Part shown: positions 16,801 through 23,161 of the stretch, piece by piece
How the letters are laid out: every line of letters begins with the position of its first letter
Position numbering within the stretch: position 1 is the stretch's first letter
Assembly: GCF_900112845.1 (NCBI RefSeq)
Contig: NZ_FONG01000027.1
Location: 1-64,000, forward strand
Length of the DNA stretch: 64,000 nucleotides
From: Actinacidiphila alni
GTDB lineage: Bacteria; Actinomycetota; Actinomycetes; Streptomycetales; Streptomycetaceae
Direction: 5' to 3'
The notes under the pieces: generated by a model
Databases searched by the model: none
What the model was told of the DNA's origin: nothing
The model's input: only the letters and a program-made list of their open reading frames with translations
Program-made: the position numbers and the translations under genes

Positions 16801-17415
16801 GTGGAAAAGATCGACGGCCGCCCGTACGCCAGCAGGCCGGAGCTGATGGAGGCCAGCGGTTACAGCCGGGCGACCCTGGCCAAGCTGTGGCGCGACCGGG
16901 AAAGCAACGGCCACCCCCCGCAGGTCACGGTGGACGGCGTCATGCGCTGGGATCTGGAGAACTGGCTGGAGTGGAGCGCGGGGTATCAGCGCGCGCGGCG
17001 CGAGAGTATTCGACCGGTGGACCGCAGCGGGAACCCGGACGAGGAACTGCCGCCGGTCGAGCAGGCCCGGGTGCTCGGCCTCGAACGCAGCGCCATCGCG
17101 CAGTACCGCAGAAACCCGCCGCCGGGCTGGCCGCCCCCGCTCCGCACCGAACGCAACGGGCGCGGGGTGATCGAGTTCCGGACCAGGCGGCAGTTGTGGG
17201 AGTACGCCGATAACGCCTCGCGCGCCGGTGTGGCCGGACGCACGGCAGGTCCGGGACCGGAGGCGCGAATCCAGCGCGCCGTCGAGGCGATGACCGCCGC
17301 ACCGGACCGTCCGGCGGGCGTGGTCGCCCGCGAACTGGCCGCCGAGTACGGCCAGTCCCCCGTCACCTGGCGGCCCATCGTCACCGAAGCCCGCAAGCGC
17401 CTCCGGAGCCAGTAG
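16801..17415 (+). CDS. Two-HTH DNA-binding protein (204 aa), AlpA/MerR-like
   Basis: GTG start with TAGGAG 8 nt upstream. N-terminal HTH: YASRPELMEASGYSRATLAK, then LWRDRESNGHPP and a wing ending RWDLENWLEW. A second HTH-like unit spans PPVEQARVLGLERSAIAQYR. The C-terminal 60 residues are helical (VARELAAEYGQSPVTWRPIV). It has the architecture of the 171-aa protein at 12375. It may regulate the cargo zone or act as a recombination directionality factor; no recombinase is nearby to support the latter. Confidence 0.65.
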   Translation: MEKIDGRPYASRPELMEASGYSRATLAKLWRDRESNGHPPQVTVDGVMRWDLENWLEWSAGYQRARRESIRPVDRSGNPDEELPPVEQARVLGLERSAIAQYRRNPPPGWPPPLRTERNGRGVIEFRTRRQLWEYADNASRAGVAGRTAGPGPEARIQRAVEAMTAAPDRPAGVVARELAAEYGQSPVTWRPIVTEARKRLRSQ

Positions 17416-17475
17416 CCGCGCCGACAGGCACCTGCCTGAACTGCACGTTTGTCGCGGGAGCGCGTTGACCCGTGC

Positions 17476-17500
17476 ACATTTTGATGATTGAATTAGACAT
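17476..17500 (+). repeat. 25-bp direct repeat B, copy 1
   Basis: AT-rich unit starting ACATTTTGATG and ending GAATTAGACAT, identical over 25 bp to 19400-19424. TTGACC lies 5 nt upstream in this copy only. It sits 94 nt before hairpin C1 and 217 nt before the next ATG. Likely a regulator-binding or promoter element. Confidence 0.65.
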
Positions 17501-17593
17501 GTCATCGCGGCCGCCGCCATCGCATCGGCCCTTGCCGTCGAGGGTGCCATACGCGCAGAAGTCGGCCCGTAGAACCGCCGTCCGCCTACGGGA

Positions 17594-17617
17594 GGGCGGG
17601 GGCCGGAATCCCCGCCC
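17594..17617 (+). promoter_or_regulatory. Leader hairpin, family C copy 1 (loop CCGGAAT)
   Basis: Perfect 8-bp stem GGGCGGGG/CCCCGCCC around GCCGGAAT, followed by ACCGACACCTCAGC. ATTCCGG at 17646-17652 is the exact complement of the loop and could form a pseudoknot or an alternative pairing. Confidence 0.65.
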
Positions 17618-17716
17618 GCCCGAACCACCGACACCTCAGCCAGTCATTCCGGGGGCGGATGTCCCCGGGACGGCCTCGGCCTACACCGGAACTCTCAGCA
17701 AAGGACTTCAACTCTC

Positions 17717-18226
17717 ATGGACATCACCGGTCCCGGTCAGCACCTCGACGCCATTTCCCTCATTCATGCCGCAATCACCAGCTTCGACGAAATCACCACC
17801 CGACACCTCGACGAGGTCCACCCTTACGTGGACGAGGAGGGAGTCATCGAGTCATCTCGCGCCCGATGGGAGGAGGTAAATGCCCGGCATGCTGAGGAAG
17901 GCAACGCGCATCTTGTTGCGACGATGGCGACGCTCCGCTGTGCATTCGGTACTCCCGCTCCCGGCCTTCCTCACACCCTCGTCTACCGTGGGACGGCCGA
18001 AGGCGCCGCACCGTGGCTCTGGATTGTCACCGCGACCAGCGTTGACGAAGCAGACGAAATCCTTCACAGCCTGCCGACGTTCAAGGAATGGGCAGACAGC
18101 GAGCGGGACTGGAACAACCCCGACACAGAACCGCGGATCACGCTCGATCGCGACCGCAGCGGCCTCGGCATAAGCGACTTGCGCGGCAGCAACGACTTGC
18201 GTGTCGAGCAGGCACATCGGTGCTGA
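17717..18226 (+). CDS. Hypothetical protein (169 aa), hairpin-led
   Basis: The ATG lies 99 nt after hairpin C1 with AAAGGA about 10 nt upstream. The N-terminal 80 residues are helical and acidic (LDAISLIHAAITSFDEITTR). The C-terminal part has strand-like segments (PWLWIVTATSVDEADEILHS). I do not recognise a family. Codon bias is weaker than in neighbours. It is followed by 280 bp holding hairpin C2 and the gp88-like gene. Confidence 0.55.
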   Translation: MDITGPGQHLDAISLIHAAITSFDEITTRHLDEVHPYVDEEGVIESSRARWEEVNARHAEEGNAHLVATMATLRCAFGTPAPGLPHTLVYRGTAEGAAPWLWIVTATSVDEADEILHSLPTFKEWADSERDWNNPDTEPRITLDRDRSGLGISDLRGSNDLRVEQAHRC

Positions 18227-18442
18227 ACCAGCGTCCTCCGAACGCCTGACGGGACCACGGAACTCGGACTCTCTCCCAATCGCGCCGGAGACTCCTGGGC
18301 GAAGACGGTCGGGATCCGGGCGGCCCCAAAGGCTGACGCATTTTCAGCGCCAGCACCGCCCCTCACAGGTCGCCGCCGGTGCCAGCGATTCCCCATTCAC
18401 GGCACTGCGGCGGCCGGAAGGCGCCCGCATTTTTCAGCGGAT

Positions 18443-18465
18443 GGGCGAGGCCGGAATCCTTGCCC
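18443..18465 (+). promoter_or_regulatory. Leader hairpin, family C copy 2
   Basis: Stem GGGCGAGG/CCTTGCCC around CCGGAAT. Relative to copy 1 one G-C pair has become A-T, a compensated change. The tail CACCGAAATCCTCAGCA matches copy 1. The hairpin is 41 nt before the GTG. ATTCC directly after the stem can pair with the loop. Confidence 0.65.
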
Positions 18466-18506
18466 ATTCCACACTCACCGAAATCCTCAGCAAGGAGTGA
18501 TCTGCC

Positions 18507-19253
18507 GTGCCCAAGAAATGGCTGCTCCGGCAGAACAACAAGGACCTCAGCCGTGATCGCATATGGGTCTGGTCACTGCCCGCCTGGGTGGTGAGCATCC
18601 CGGGCAGAGGCAATATCAACGTCTGTCCGAGCGCAGGAGTATGCGCACGCCTCTGCTATGCCCGCACCGGTACCTACCGATTCAGCAACGTCCGCGCAGC
18701 GCACCTTCGCAATCTCGAACTCACTTTTGACCTTCCCCTGTTCGAGCAGTGCATGCGCGCTGAACTCCAGCACCCGCGATACCACAACGGCCACGTGAGG
18801 CTACACGACGCCGGCGACTTCTACTCCCGCGAATACGCGCTGGCGTGGCTGAGGATCGCCCGCAGCGCGCCGCAGGTACACCTGTACGCCTACACCAAAG
18901 AAGTTGCACTGTTCAAAGACCTGCCTCCAGGAAGTCTGCCGCCCAATCTGGACATCGTCTTCAGCTTCGGGGGACGCGACGACCACAGGATAGAGCCGGG
19001 CGACCGGGCCGCCGACGTCTTCCACAACCGGCAGGCGATAGACGCGGCAGGCTACTTCGACCAGGCCGCCTCCGACCTCCTGGCCGTCACCGGACCGCCA
19101 CGTGTAGGAATGGCCGCGAACAACATCCCCCACCTGCTCAAGCAACAAGGCCCTCACTCCTTCCGCCAACTCCAAGCCGAACAGGACCGACAGCACGCAG
19201 CTCGACTGGTGCGTGCACGGCAGCGCGCACGGCGCAGCGCCGACTCCGCCTGA
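18507..19253 (+). CDS. Phage gp88-like protein with Cys cluster
   Basis: 248 residues from GTG with AAGGAGTG upstream. The sequence GRGNINVCPSAGVCARLCYA gives a C-x5-C-x3-C cluster (Cys 40, 46, 50), followed by RLHDAGDFYSREYALAWLRI and VHLYAYTKEV. This is the pattern of the mycobacteriophage gp88 family, widespread on actinobacterial phages and plasmids. The spacing recalls a metal or Fe-S site, but activity is unknown. The C-terminal 50 residues are basic and helical. It follows hairpin C2 and ends before a strong terminator. Confidence 0.75.
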   Translation: MPKKWLLRQNNKDLSRDRIWVWSLPAWVVSIPGRGNINVCPSAGVCARLCYARTGTYRFSNVRAAHLRNLELTFDLPLFEQCMRAELQHPRYHNGHVRLHDAGDFYSREYALAWLRIARSAPQVHLYAYTKEVALFKDLPPGSLPPNLDIVFSFGGRDDHRIEPGDRAADVFHNRQAIDAAGYFDQAASDLLAVTGPPRVGMAANNIPHLLKQQGPHSFRQLQAEQDRQHAARLVRARQRARRSADSA

Positions 19254-19283
19254 CCAGACTTCGAGGCCCGAGGCGACTAACCC

Positions 19284-19326
19284 GGCCGCGCGGTCCCGTG
19301 CCATCGCACGCGGAGACCGCGCGGCC
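19284..19326 (+). terminator. Terminator hairpin after the gp88-like gene
   Basis: 12-bp arms at 19284-19295 and 19315-19326, with a nested CGTGC/GCACG pairing inside the loop. Confidence 0.65.
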
Positions 19327-19399
19327 AGCGGGCGCATTCGCCGCCGCCAACTGCGAGCGAGAAATACCGAAAGATGCAGATAAGAGGCTTTTCGCGACG

Positions 19400-19424
19400 A
19401 CATTTTGATGATTGAATTAGACAT
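19400..19424 (+). repeat. 25-bp direct repeat B, copy 2
   Basis: Identical to 17476-17500, while the sequence on either side differs. It lies 7 nt before hairpin C3 and 68 nt before the methylase ATG. Confidence 0.65.
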
Positions 19425-19431
19425 ATTAACA

Positions 19432-19457
19432 TCGGGCGGGGCCGGAATCCCGACCGA
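19432..19457 (+). promoter_or_regulatory. Leader hairpin, family C copy 3
   Basis: Stem TCGG-G-CGGG / CCCG-A-CCGA with one G-A mismatch, around GCCGGAAT. The tail GCCGAAACCTCAACA matches the other copies. 35 nt before the methylase start. Confidence 0.65.
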
Positions 19458-19492
19458 TGCCGCCGAAACCTCAACAGCCCGAGGACGATGCG

Positions 19493-21127
19493 ATGAACGA
19501 TGAACAAGCGCTCGACGCGGAGCAGCGCCCGTACACGGCAGGCTTCCGGCCGGCGGTCTACGACTGGGACGGGTGGACGTGCGCGGACTGCCCGGTCTGC
19601 GGCGCGGGCGCGGCGTGCGCGGACTGCGCTGCCTGCACCGCTTTCGCGGCCCCGTACCCGCCCCACTGGGCGAAGGACTGGCGGCCCGGGGAGCCGTACC
19701 GGGGGATCGAACTGTTCGGCGGCCCCGGCGGCATGGCGGCGGGGCGGAGCCTGGTCGACCGGGGCGGCGACTGGGTGCTGATCGAGGTCAACCCGCACGC
19801 GGCCGCCACCGCGCGGGCGGCCGGGCACTGGGTGGTCGAGGCCGATGTCCGCACCCTGGACCCCCGTCAGCCGGTGCTGCGTTGGACGCACCGTGTGCAC
19901 GGCTCCCCGCCGTGCGGCACCTTCTCCGGCGCGGGCCTGCGGTCCGGGTGGGACACCGACGAGGTCGCGCTTCTCCAGTCCCTGATGTGGCAGGCGACCG
20001 AGGCTTTCGGATTCCTGCCGGTGGACGACCTGTGCTCCCTGTACGGCGGCCCTCACGACTACCACGGCGGGTGCATGACCGACCCGGAAGGCTGGGACGA
20101 GGACCTGTGCGAGGGCGGCGTGCTCCCGCCGTGCGTCACGCCCGACCAGTTCCGCCAGGAGGCAGCCGAGCTAGTCAGCGACGACCGCACCGCGCTGATG
20201 GTCGAGATGCTGATCTGGCCCATGTGCCTGGTCCAGATCGGTGCCCCGCTGATCAGCATCACGATGGAGCAGTCGGCGAATCTGCTGCGTCAGAGCCCCG
20301 GTCTGGCCGAGGCGCTCCAGAGCGAGATCACCTCGCCCGACGGATTCGGGTGGGCCTGGTGCAGCTTCCAGGTCGCCGACGCCGCCGATTTCGGCGCGGC
20401 CACCCACCGCGAGCGGGCGTGGATGGTCGCCACCCGCTATGAGTGGCCGCGCTACGCCGTCCAGAAGGACGGCGAGGCCCCGGCCCGGGAGATGTGGGCG
20501 CCCTTCCTCAGGAAGACGGGTCAGCTCCCCGACTTTGCGCCGGAGCTGACCCAGCGGCTCGACTTCTACCAGGGCCGCCCGGCCCTGCCGGTCGTCAGCG
20601 TCGCAGAAGCCCTCGGGCTGCCAGAGAGCTGGTGGGCCGATACCCGCGGCAAGCGCACCGTCGACCCGAAGACCGGGCGGGTCCGCGGTGGCGGCAGCTT
20701 CCCGCTGGACGCGGTCGGCCAGTGCGTCACCGCCACGTGGTACGGCGTGAGGCTCCGTCCGGCTGACGTCCCTCAGGGCCAGGGCACGATGCGGCTGAGC
20801 CTGCCCGACCTCGGCGTGCTGGTGGGCATGCGCCGCGACTACCCGTGGACGTACATCCCGACCCGGAAAGGCGCCACCGGTATTCGGAACCTCACCCAGA
20901 TGATCGCTGACATGGTCTCCGTATTCATCGGCGCAGCCGTGTCCGCGTCGGTCGACGGCGGGGACTGGTACCTCCCGGCCGTCGTGCACCAGGCGAGGAT
21001 CTACCGCTTGGACCGCCGTAAGCGCGCGCCCCTGCCGTGTGCCGCCGAGCCGACTGAAATGCCGCTGCCGAACCAGCAACTCGGTCTGTTCGAGGTCGAA
21101 GCCACAGCGCTGCTCCAGACCGCCTGA
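19493..21127 (+). CDS. DNA (cytosine-5) methyltransferase with N-terminal Cys cluster
   Basis: A 544-residue protein. SAM motif I is IELFGGPGGMAAG (about residues 72-84). The catalytic loop is SPPCGTFSGAG with Cys141. A motif VI-like ITMEQSANLL replaces the usual ENV with EQS. A C-terminal RLSLPDLGVLVGMRRDYPW and a QMIADMVSVFIG helix correspond to motifs IX-X. Residues 30-48 hold six cysteines as two CxxCxxC groups, a probable zinc site not usual for Dcm-type enzymes. No restriction endonuclease is adjacent, so it is likely an orphan protective methylase of the element. ATG 19493 was chosen over an upstream ATG at 19457 inside the hairpin. Confidence 0.8.
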   Translation: MNDEQALDAEQRPYTAGFRPAVYDWDGWTCADCPVCGAGAACADCAACTAFAAPYPPHWAKDWRPGEPYRGIELFGGPGGMAAGRSLVDRGGDWVLIEVNPHAAATARAAGHWVVEADVRTLDPRQPVLRWTHRVHGSPPCGTFSGAGLRSGWDTDEVALLQSLMWQATEAFGFLPVDDLCSLYGGPHDYHGGCMTDPEGWDEDLCEGGVLPPCVTPDQFRQEAAELVSDDRTALMVEMLIWPMCLVQIGAPLISITMEQSANLLRQSPGLAEALQSEITSPDGFGWAWCSFQVADAADFGAATHRERAWMVATRYEWPRYAVQKDGEAPAREMWAPFLRKTGQLPDFAPELTQRLDFYQGRPALPVVSVAEALGLPESWWADTRGKRTVDPKTGRVRGGGSFPLDAVGQCVTATWYGVRLRPADVPQGQGTMRLSLPDLGVLVGMRRDYPWTYIPTRKGATGIRNLTQMIADMVSVFIGAAVSASVDGGDWYLPAVVHQARIYRLDRRKRAPLPCAAEPTEMPLPNQQLGLFEVEATALLQTA

Positions 21128-21140
21128 CACGTCCGTCTCG

Positions 21141-21165
21141 GGCCGGGGCGGTCACCGCCCCGGCC
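21141..21165 (+). terminator. 11-bp-stem terminator after the C5 methylase
   Basis: Perfect arms GGCCGGGGCGG and complement around TCA, 13 nt past the stop, followed by a C-rich run. Confidence 0.65.
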
Positions 21166-21189
21166 CCGCCCCCCCGGAGTGCCCCAGTC

Positions 21190-21630
21190 ATGACCTTCAT
21201 CCCCAACCCTGAGACGAAACGCCTCTACCAGCAGGGCCTGACCCTGGTTCAGGTCGCCGCCCGGCTCGGCGTCAACGACCGTACGGTCTCCCGCCACCTC
21301 AAGGCTCTCGGCGTACCGACCCGCCGCGGCGGAGGAGGACGGCCCACGATCGACACCAGCACCATCGACTGGTACCAGGTCGCACACGAGCACACGATCG
21401 ACGGCGACTCCACGATCGTGCTGGGCGAGCGATACGGGGTGCACCCGGCGACCGTGCACCGCCACTTGACTCGGCTCGGCGTCAACCGCAGCAGAGACGA
21501 CGCAACCCGCCTGCGCAGCACCACCCCCCGACTCCTCCGGGGCCAGGTCGAAGGGCTCGCCTCCGACCTCGACGTCGAACCCGCCGCCTTGGAAGAGCTG
21601 CTCCGCAAGCATCGCTTCCTGACCGATTGA
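21190..21630 (+). CDS. Resolvase-type double-HTH small protein (146 aa)
   Basis: The N-terminal HTH reads RLYQQGLTLVQVAARLGVND followed by RTVSRHLKALG, the resolvase/Hin-like helix-turn-helix. A second copy reads IVLGERYGVHPATVHRHLTR. There is no catalytic Ser or Tyr recombinase domain, so this is a DNA-binding protein only, perhaps a regulator of the preceding methylase. The ATG lies 62 nt after the methylase stop, behind a terminator. It ends at another strong terminator. Confidence 0.65.
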   Translation: MTFIPNPETKRLYQQGLTLVQVAARLGVNDRTVSRHLKALGVPTRRGGGGRPTIDTSTIDWYQVAHEHTIDGDSTIVLGERYGVHPATVHRHLTRLGVNRSRDDATRLRSTTPRLLRGQVEGLASDLDVEPAALEELLRKHRFLTD

Positions 21631-21677
21631 CCTCGCCCAGGCGGGACGGACCGTCGGTCAAGTCCTCCGGGAAACCG

Positions 21678-21719
21678 CGTCTCGGCTCACCCCCGCACCC
21701 GCGGGGGTGAGCCGAGACG
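21678..21719 (+). terminator. 19-bp-stem terminator
   Basis: Perfect arms at 21678-21696 and 21701-21719 with a 4-nt loop, 48 nt past the double-HTH stop. One of the strongest hairpins in the window, probably marking the end of the cargo transcripts. Confidence 0.75.
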
Positions 21720-21989
21720 ACATCTGTGCCCGGCCCGCGGCCCGGCAGTCCGTCCCGCCGGCCGGGAGGAGACGCTCGGCTCGCCACGCGTTACGGACGG
21801 CCTTTGCCGTTTGCGCAGCCCGGAATCCATGGCCCGCCGCGCTCGGCAGTCTTCAACTCCGAGCACAAGATTGCCTGCGGTAGGTGTGCCGCTTGGGCGT
21901 GCGACAGGCAGCCGTCCGGTCCCTAACCGAAGGTGCACGGTACTGTCGAATGAATCGCCCGGTGGGACACACGATGACAGGGGGCAGCC
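21720..21989 (+). other. 270-bp non-coding stretch
   Basis: No credible gene is seen. A CCCGGAATCC near 21820 partly resembles the family C loop but lacks a matching stem. No clear promoter was identified for the next gene. Confidence 0.3.
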
Positions 21990-22337
21990 GTGCCAGGACC
22001 GACGCTTGTGGAGATGGCGATCGAAGATCTGGGCCCGCAGCATATCGGCATGGCCATGGAGGTCGACAAGGACGGAACGCTCGTCGGCTTCCGGCTCAGC
22101 CGGTACGAGCGCAGCCTTGTCGACGGTGTTCAGCAATGGCGCCTTTTCAGCGATCAGAGCGCGTGGACCATCAAGCTTCCTGCCGGAACGCGAATCCGCT
22201 GCCAGCCCTTCGGACTTGTCGCGTCCGGAACGCACCCCATCGTCGGCGCACCGCCGGCCCCAGGCACGATGCCCGCGGTCGCTGCCGAGGCACCGCGCAC
22301 CCCGGAGTCGTGGCTCTCGCCCGCTCCCCAGGGCTGA
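21990..22337 (+). CDS. Hypothetical small beta-rich protein (115 aa)
   Basis: GTG start with CAGGGGG 5 nt upstream. The sequence has alternating strand-like stretches (MAMEVDKDGTLVGFRLSRYE, WRLFSDQSAWTIKLPAGTRI) and a disordered Pro-rich end. I do not recognise a family. It converges with the minus-strand coiled-coil gene. Confidence 0.5.
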   Translation: MPGPTLVEMAIEDLGPQHIGMAMEVDKDGTLVGFRLSRYERSLVDGVQQWRLFSDQSAWTIKLPAGTRIRCQPFGLVASGTHPIVGAPPAPGTMPAVAAEAPRTPESWLSPAPQG

Positions 22338-22379
22338 CCGCCGTCTGCCCAGCCGGAGCTGCGGCCCCGGCCCCCGTGA

Positions 22380-22796
22380 TCACGAATCGGCGTCCGGGGC
22401 CGCGGCTGCTTGGCCGCTCCCGGGGGCACTCGCCTGCCGTTCGCCACGCAGCCCGGCGTCCCTGAACTGCGCGATGACATCCCGCGGCTGGCCGAGCCGC
22501 TCACAGACGGCGCCAATCCGCGTCAGCTTCAGCATCTCTCCCACCGCCGCAGCCTGACGGGCCCGCAGCGGCTCCGTCGTTGCCCGCGTCTCCGCAGCCA
22601 CTCTCTCGGCGTGCTCGCGTAGACGCGTCTCCGCGCGCTCCTGAACGTCGTCGGCCTCACCCGCCGCCAGGAAGAACTCCGTCGCCAGGTCCTCCAGTTT
22701 CTGCTCGGCCGCCCGGACCCTCGCCGTCCGCTCGCGGGCCCTTCGGCGCGCGTCGATCTCCCGCGCCGATCGTCGTTGTGCCCGTTGTTCTGACAA
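22380..22796 (-). CDS. Charged coiled-coil protein (138 aa), possible relaxosome/origin accessory
   Basis: TTG start with GGGAGG about 10 nt upstream. The N-terminal 80 residues are extremely Arg/Glu/Ala-rich and helical (AREIDARRRARERTARVRAA), followed by RLGQPRDVIAQFRDAGL and an Ala/Gly-rich tail. It diverges from the iteron/hairpin region and the relaxase gene, the position where oriT accessory proteins often lie. That role is an inference from position; no family match is seen. Confidence 0.5.
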   Translation of the reverse strand: MSEQRAQRRSAREIDARRRARERTARVRAAEQKLEDLATEFFLAAGEADDVQERAETRLREHAERVAAETRATTEPLRARQAAAVGEMLKLTRIGAVCERLGQPRDVIAQFRDAGLRGERQASAPGSGQAAAAPDADS

Positions 22797-22886
22797 TCCG
22801 AATCGCCTCCCTGGTCGACCTTCGTTGCGGCCATTGTGGCCGATGCGCGGCGGGACCGGATGCGGTGCGCGGTGAATTCGTGGCTT

Positions 22887-22926
22887 GAGGCAGTCAGAGG
22901 CAGTCAGAGGCAGTCAGAGGCAGTCA
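22887..22926. repeat. Four perfect 10-bp tandem repeats (iterons)
   Basis: Four contiguous identical copies of GAGGCAGTCA, one helical turn each, so a bound protein would occupy one face of the DNA. Located between the coiled-coil gene and the relaxase. Confidence 0.85.
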
Positions 22927-22945
22927 CTTCGAAATTGATCATGCC

Positions 22946-22954
22946 TGTGGATAA
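22946..22954 (-). promoter_or_regulatory. DnaA box
   Basis: TGTGGATAA, the exact reverse complement of the consensus DnaA box TTATCCACA, 19 bp from the iterons. Streptomyces DnaA tolerates this form. Confidence 0.55.
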
Positions 22955-22965
22955 CTCGGAAGGCG

Positions 22966-23011
22966 CGGTTTTCCACGGGCCCGCTCGGGAGAGCGGGCCC
23001 GTGGAAAACCG
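22966..23011. other. 20-bp-stem hairpin in the candidate oriT/origin
   Basis: Perfect arms at 22966-22985 and 22992-23011 around CGGGAG. The arms include TTTTCCACG, a degenerate DnaA-box-like string. Such extruding hairpins are typical of oriT or single-strand origins; the lack of an adjacent upstream gene end argues against a terminator. Confidence 0.65.
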
Positions 23012-23024
23012 TAGTCGCTACGCG

Positions 23025-23120
23025 GAGCGTGAAGATGCGGGCCGCGTCGCGGCTCGTTGTCACCGGCTCGTTCCTCGCCTTTGCCAACTCCCCTTCTCCG
23101 CACCCCGCATCTTCACGCTC
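23025..23120. other. 17-bp inverted repeat flanking a 62-bp loop, candidate nic region
   Basis: GAGCGTGAAGATGCGGG at 23025-23041 and its exact complement at 23104-23120. The element lies 42 bp before the relaxase start, where MobF relaxases commonly find their oriT. The nick site itself cannot be called. Confidence 0.6.
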
Positions 23121-23127
23121 AAAGCTC

Positions 23128-23155
23128 TTGCATTCACAATGACACTAGGTACATT
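23128..23155 (+). promoter_or_regulatory. Relaxase promoter TTGCAT-N16-TACATT, predicted leaderless
   Basis: The -10 box ends at 23155, so transcription should begin at about 23161-23163, at the first ATG of the relaxase (23162). No Shine-Dalgarno sequence precedes that ATG, consistent with a leaderless mRNA. Confidence 0.45.
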
Positions 23156-23161
23156 GAGTAG

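Noticed and set aside
17465-17499. TTGACC...TAGACA as a standard promoter in repeat B copy 1
   Set aside because: The spacing is 23 nt and the second copy of the repeat lacks the -35, so a normal sigma-70-type promoter is not supported.
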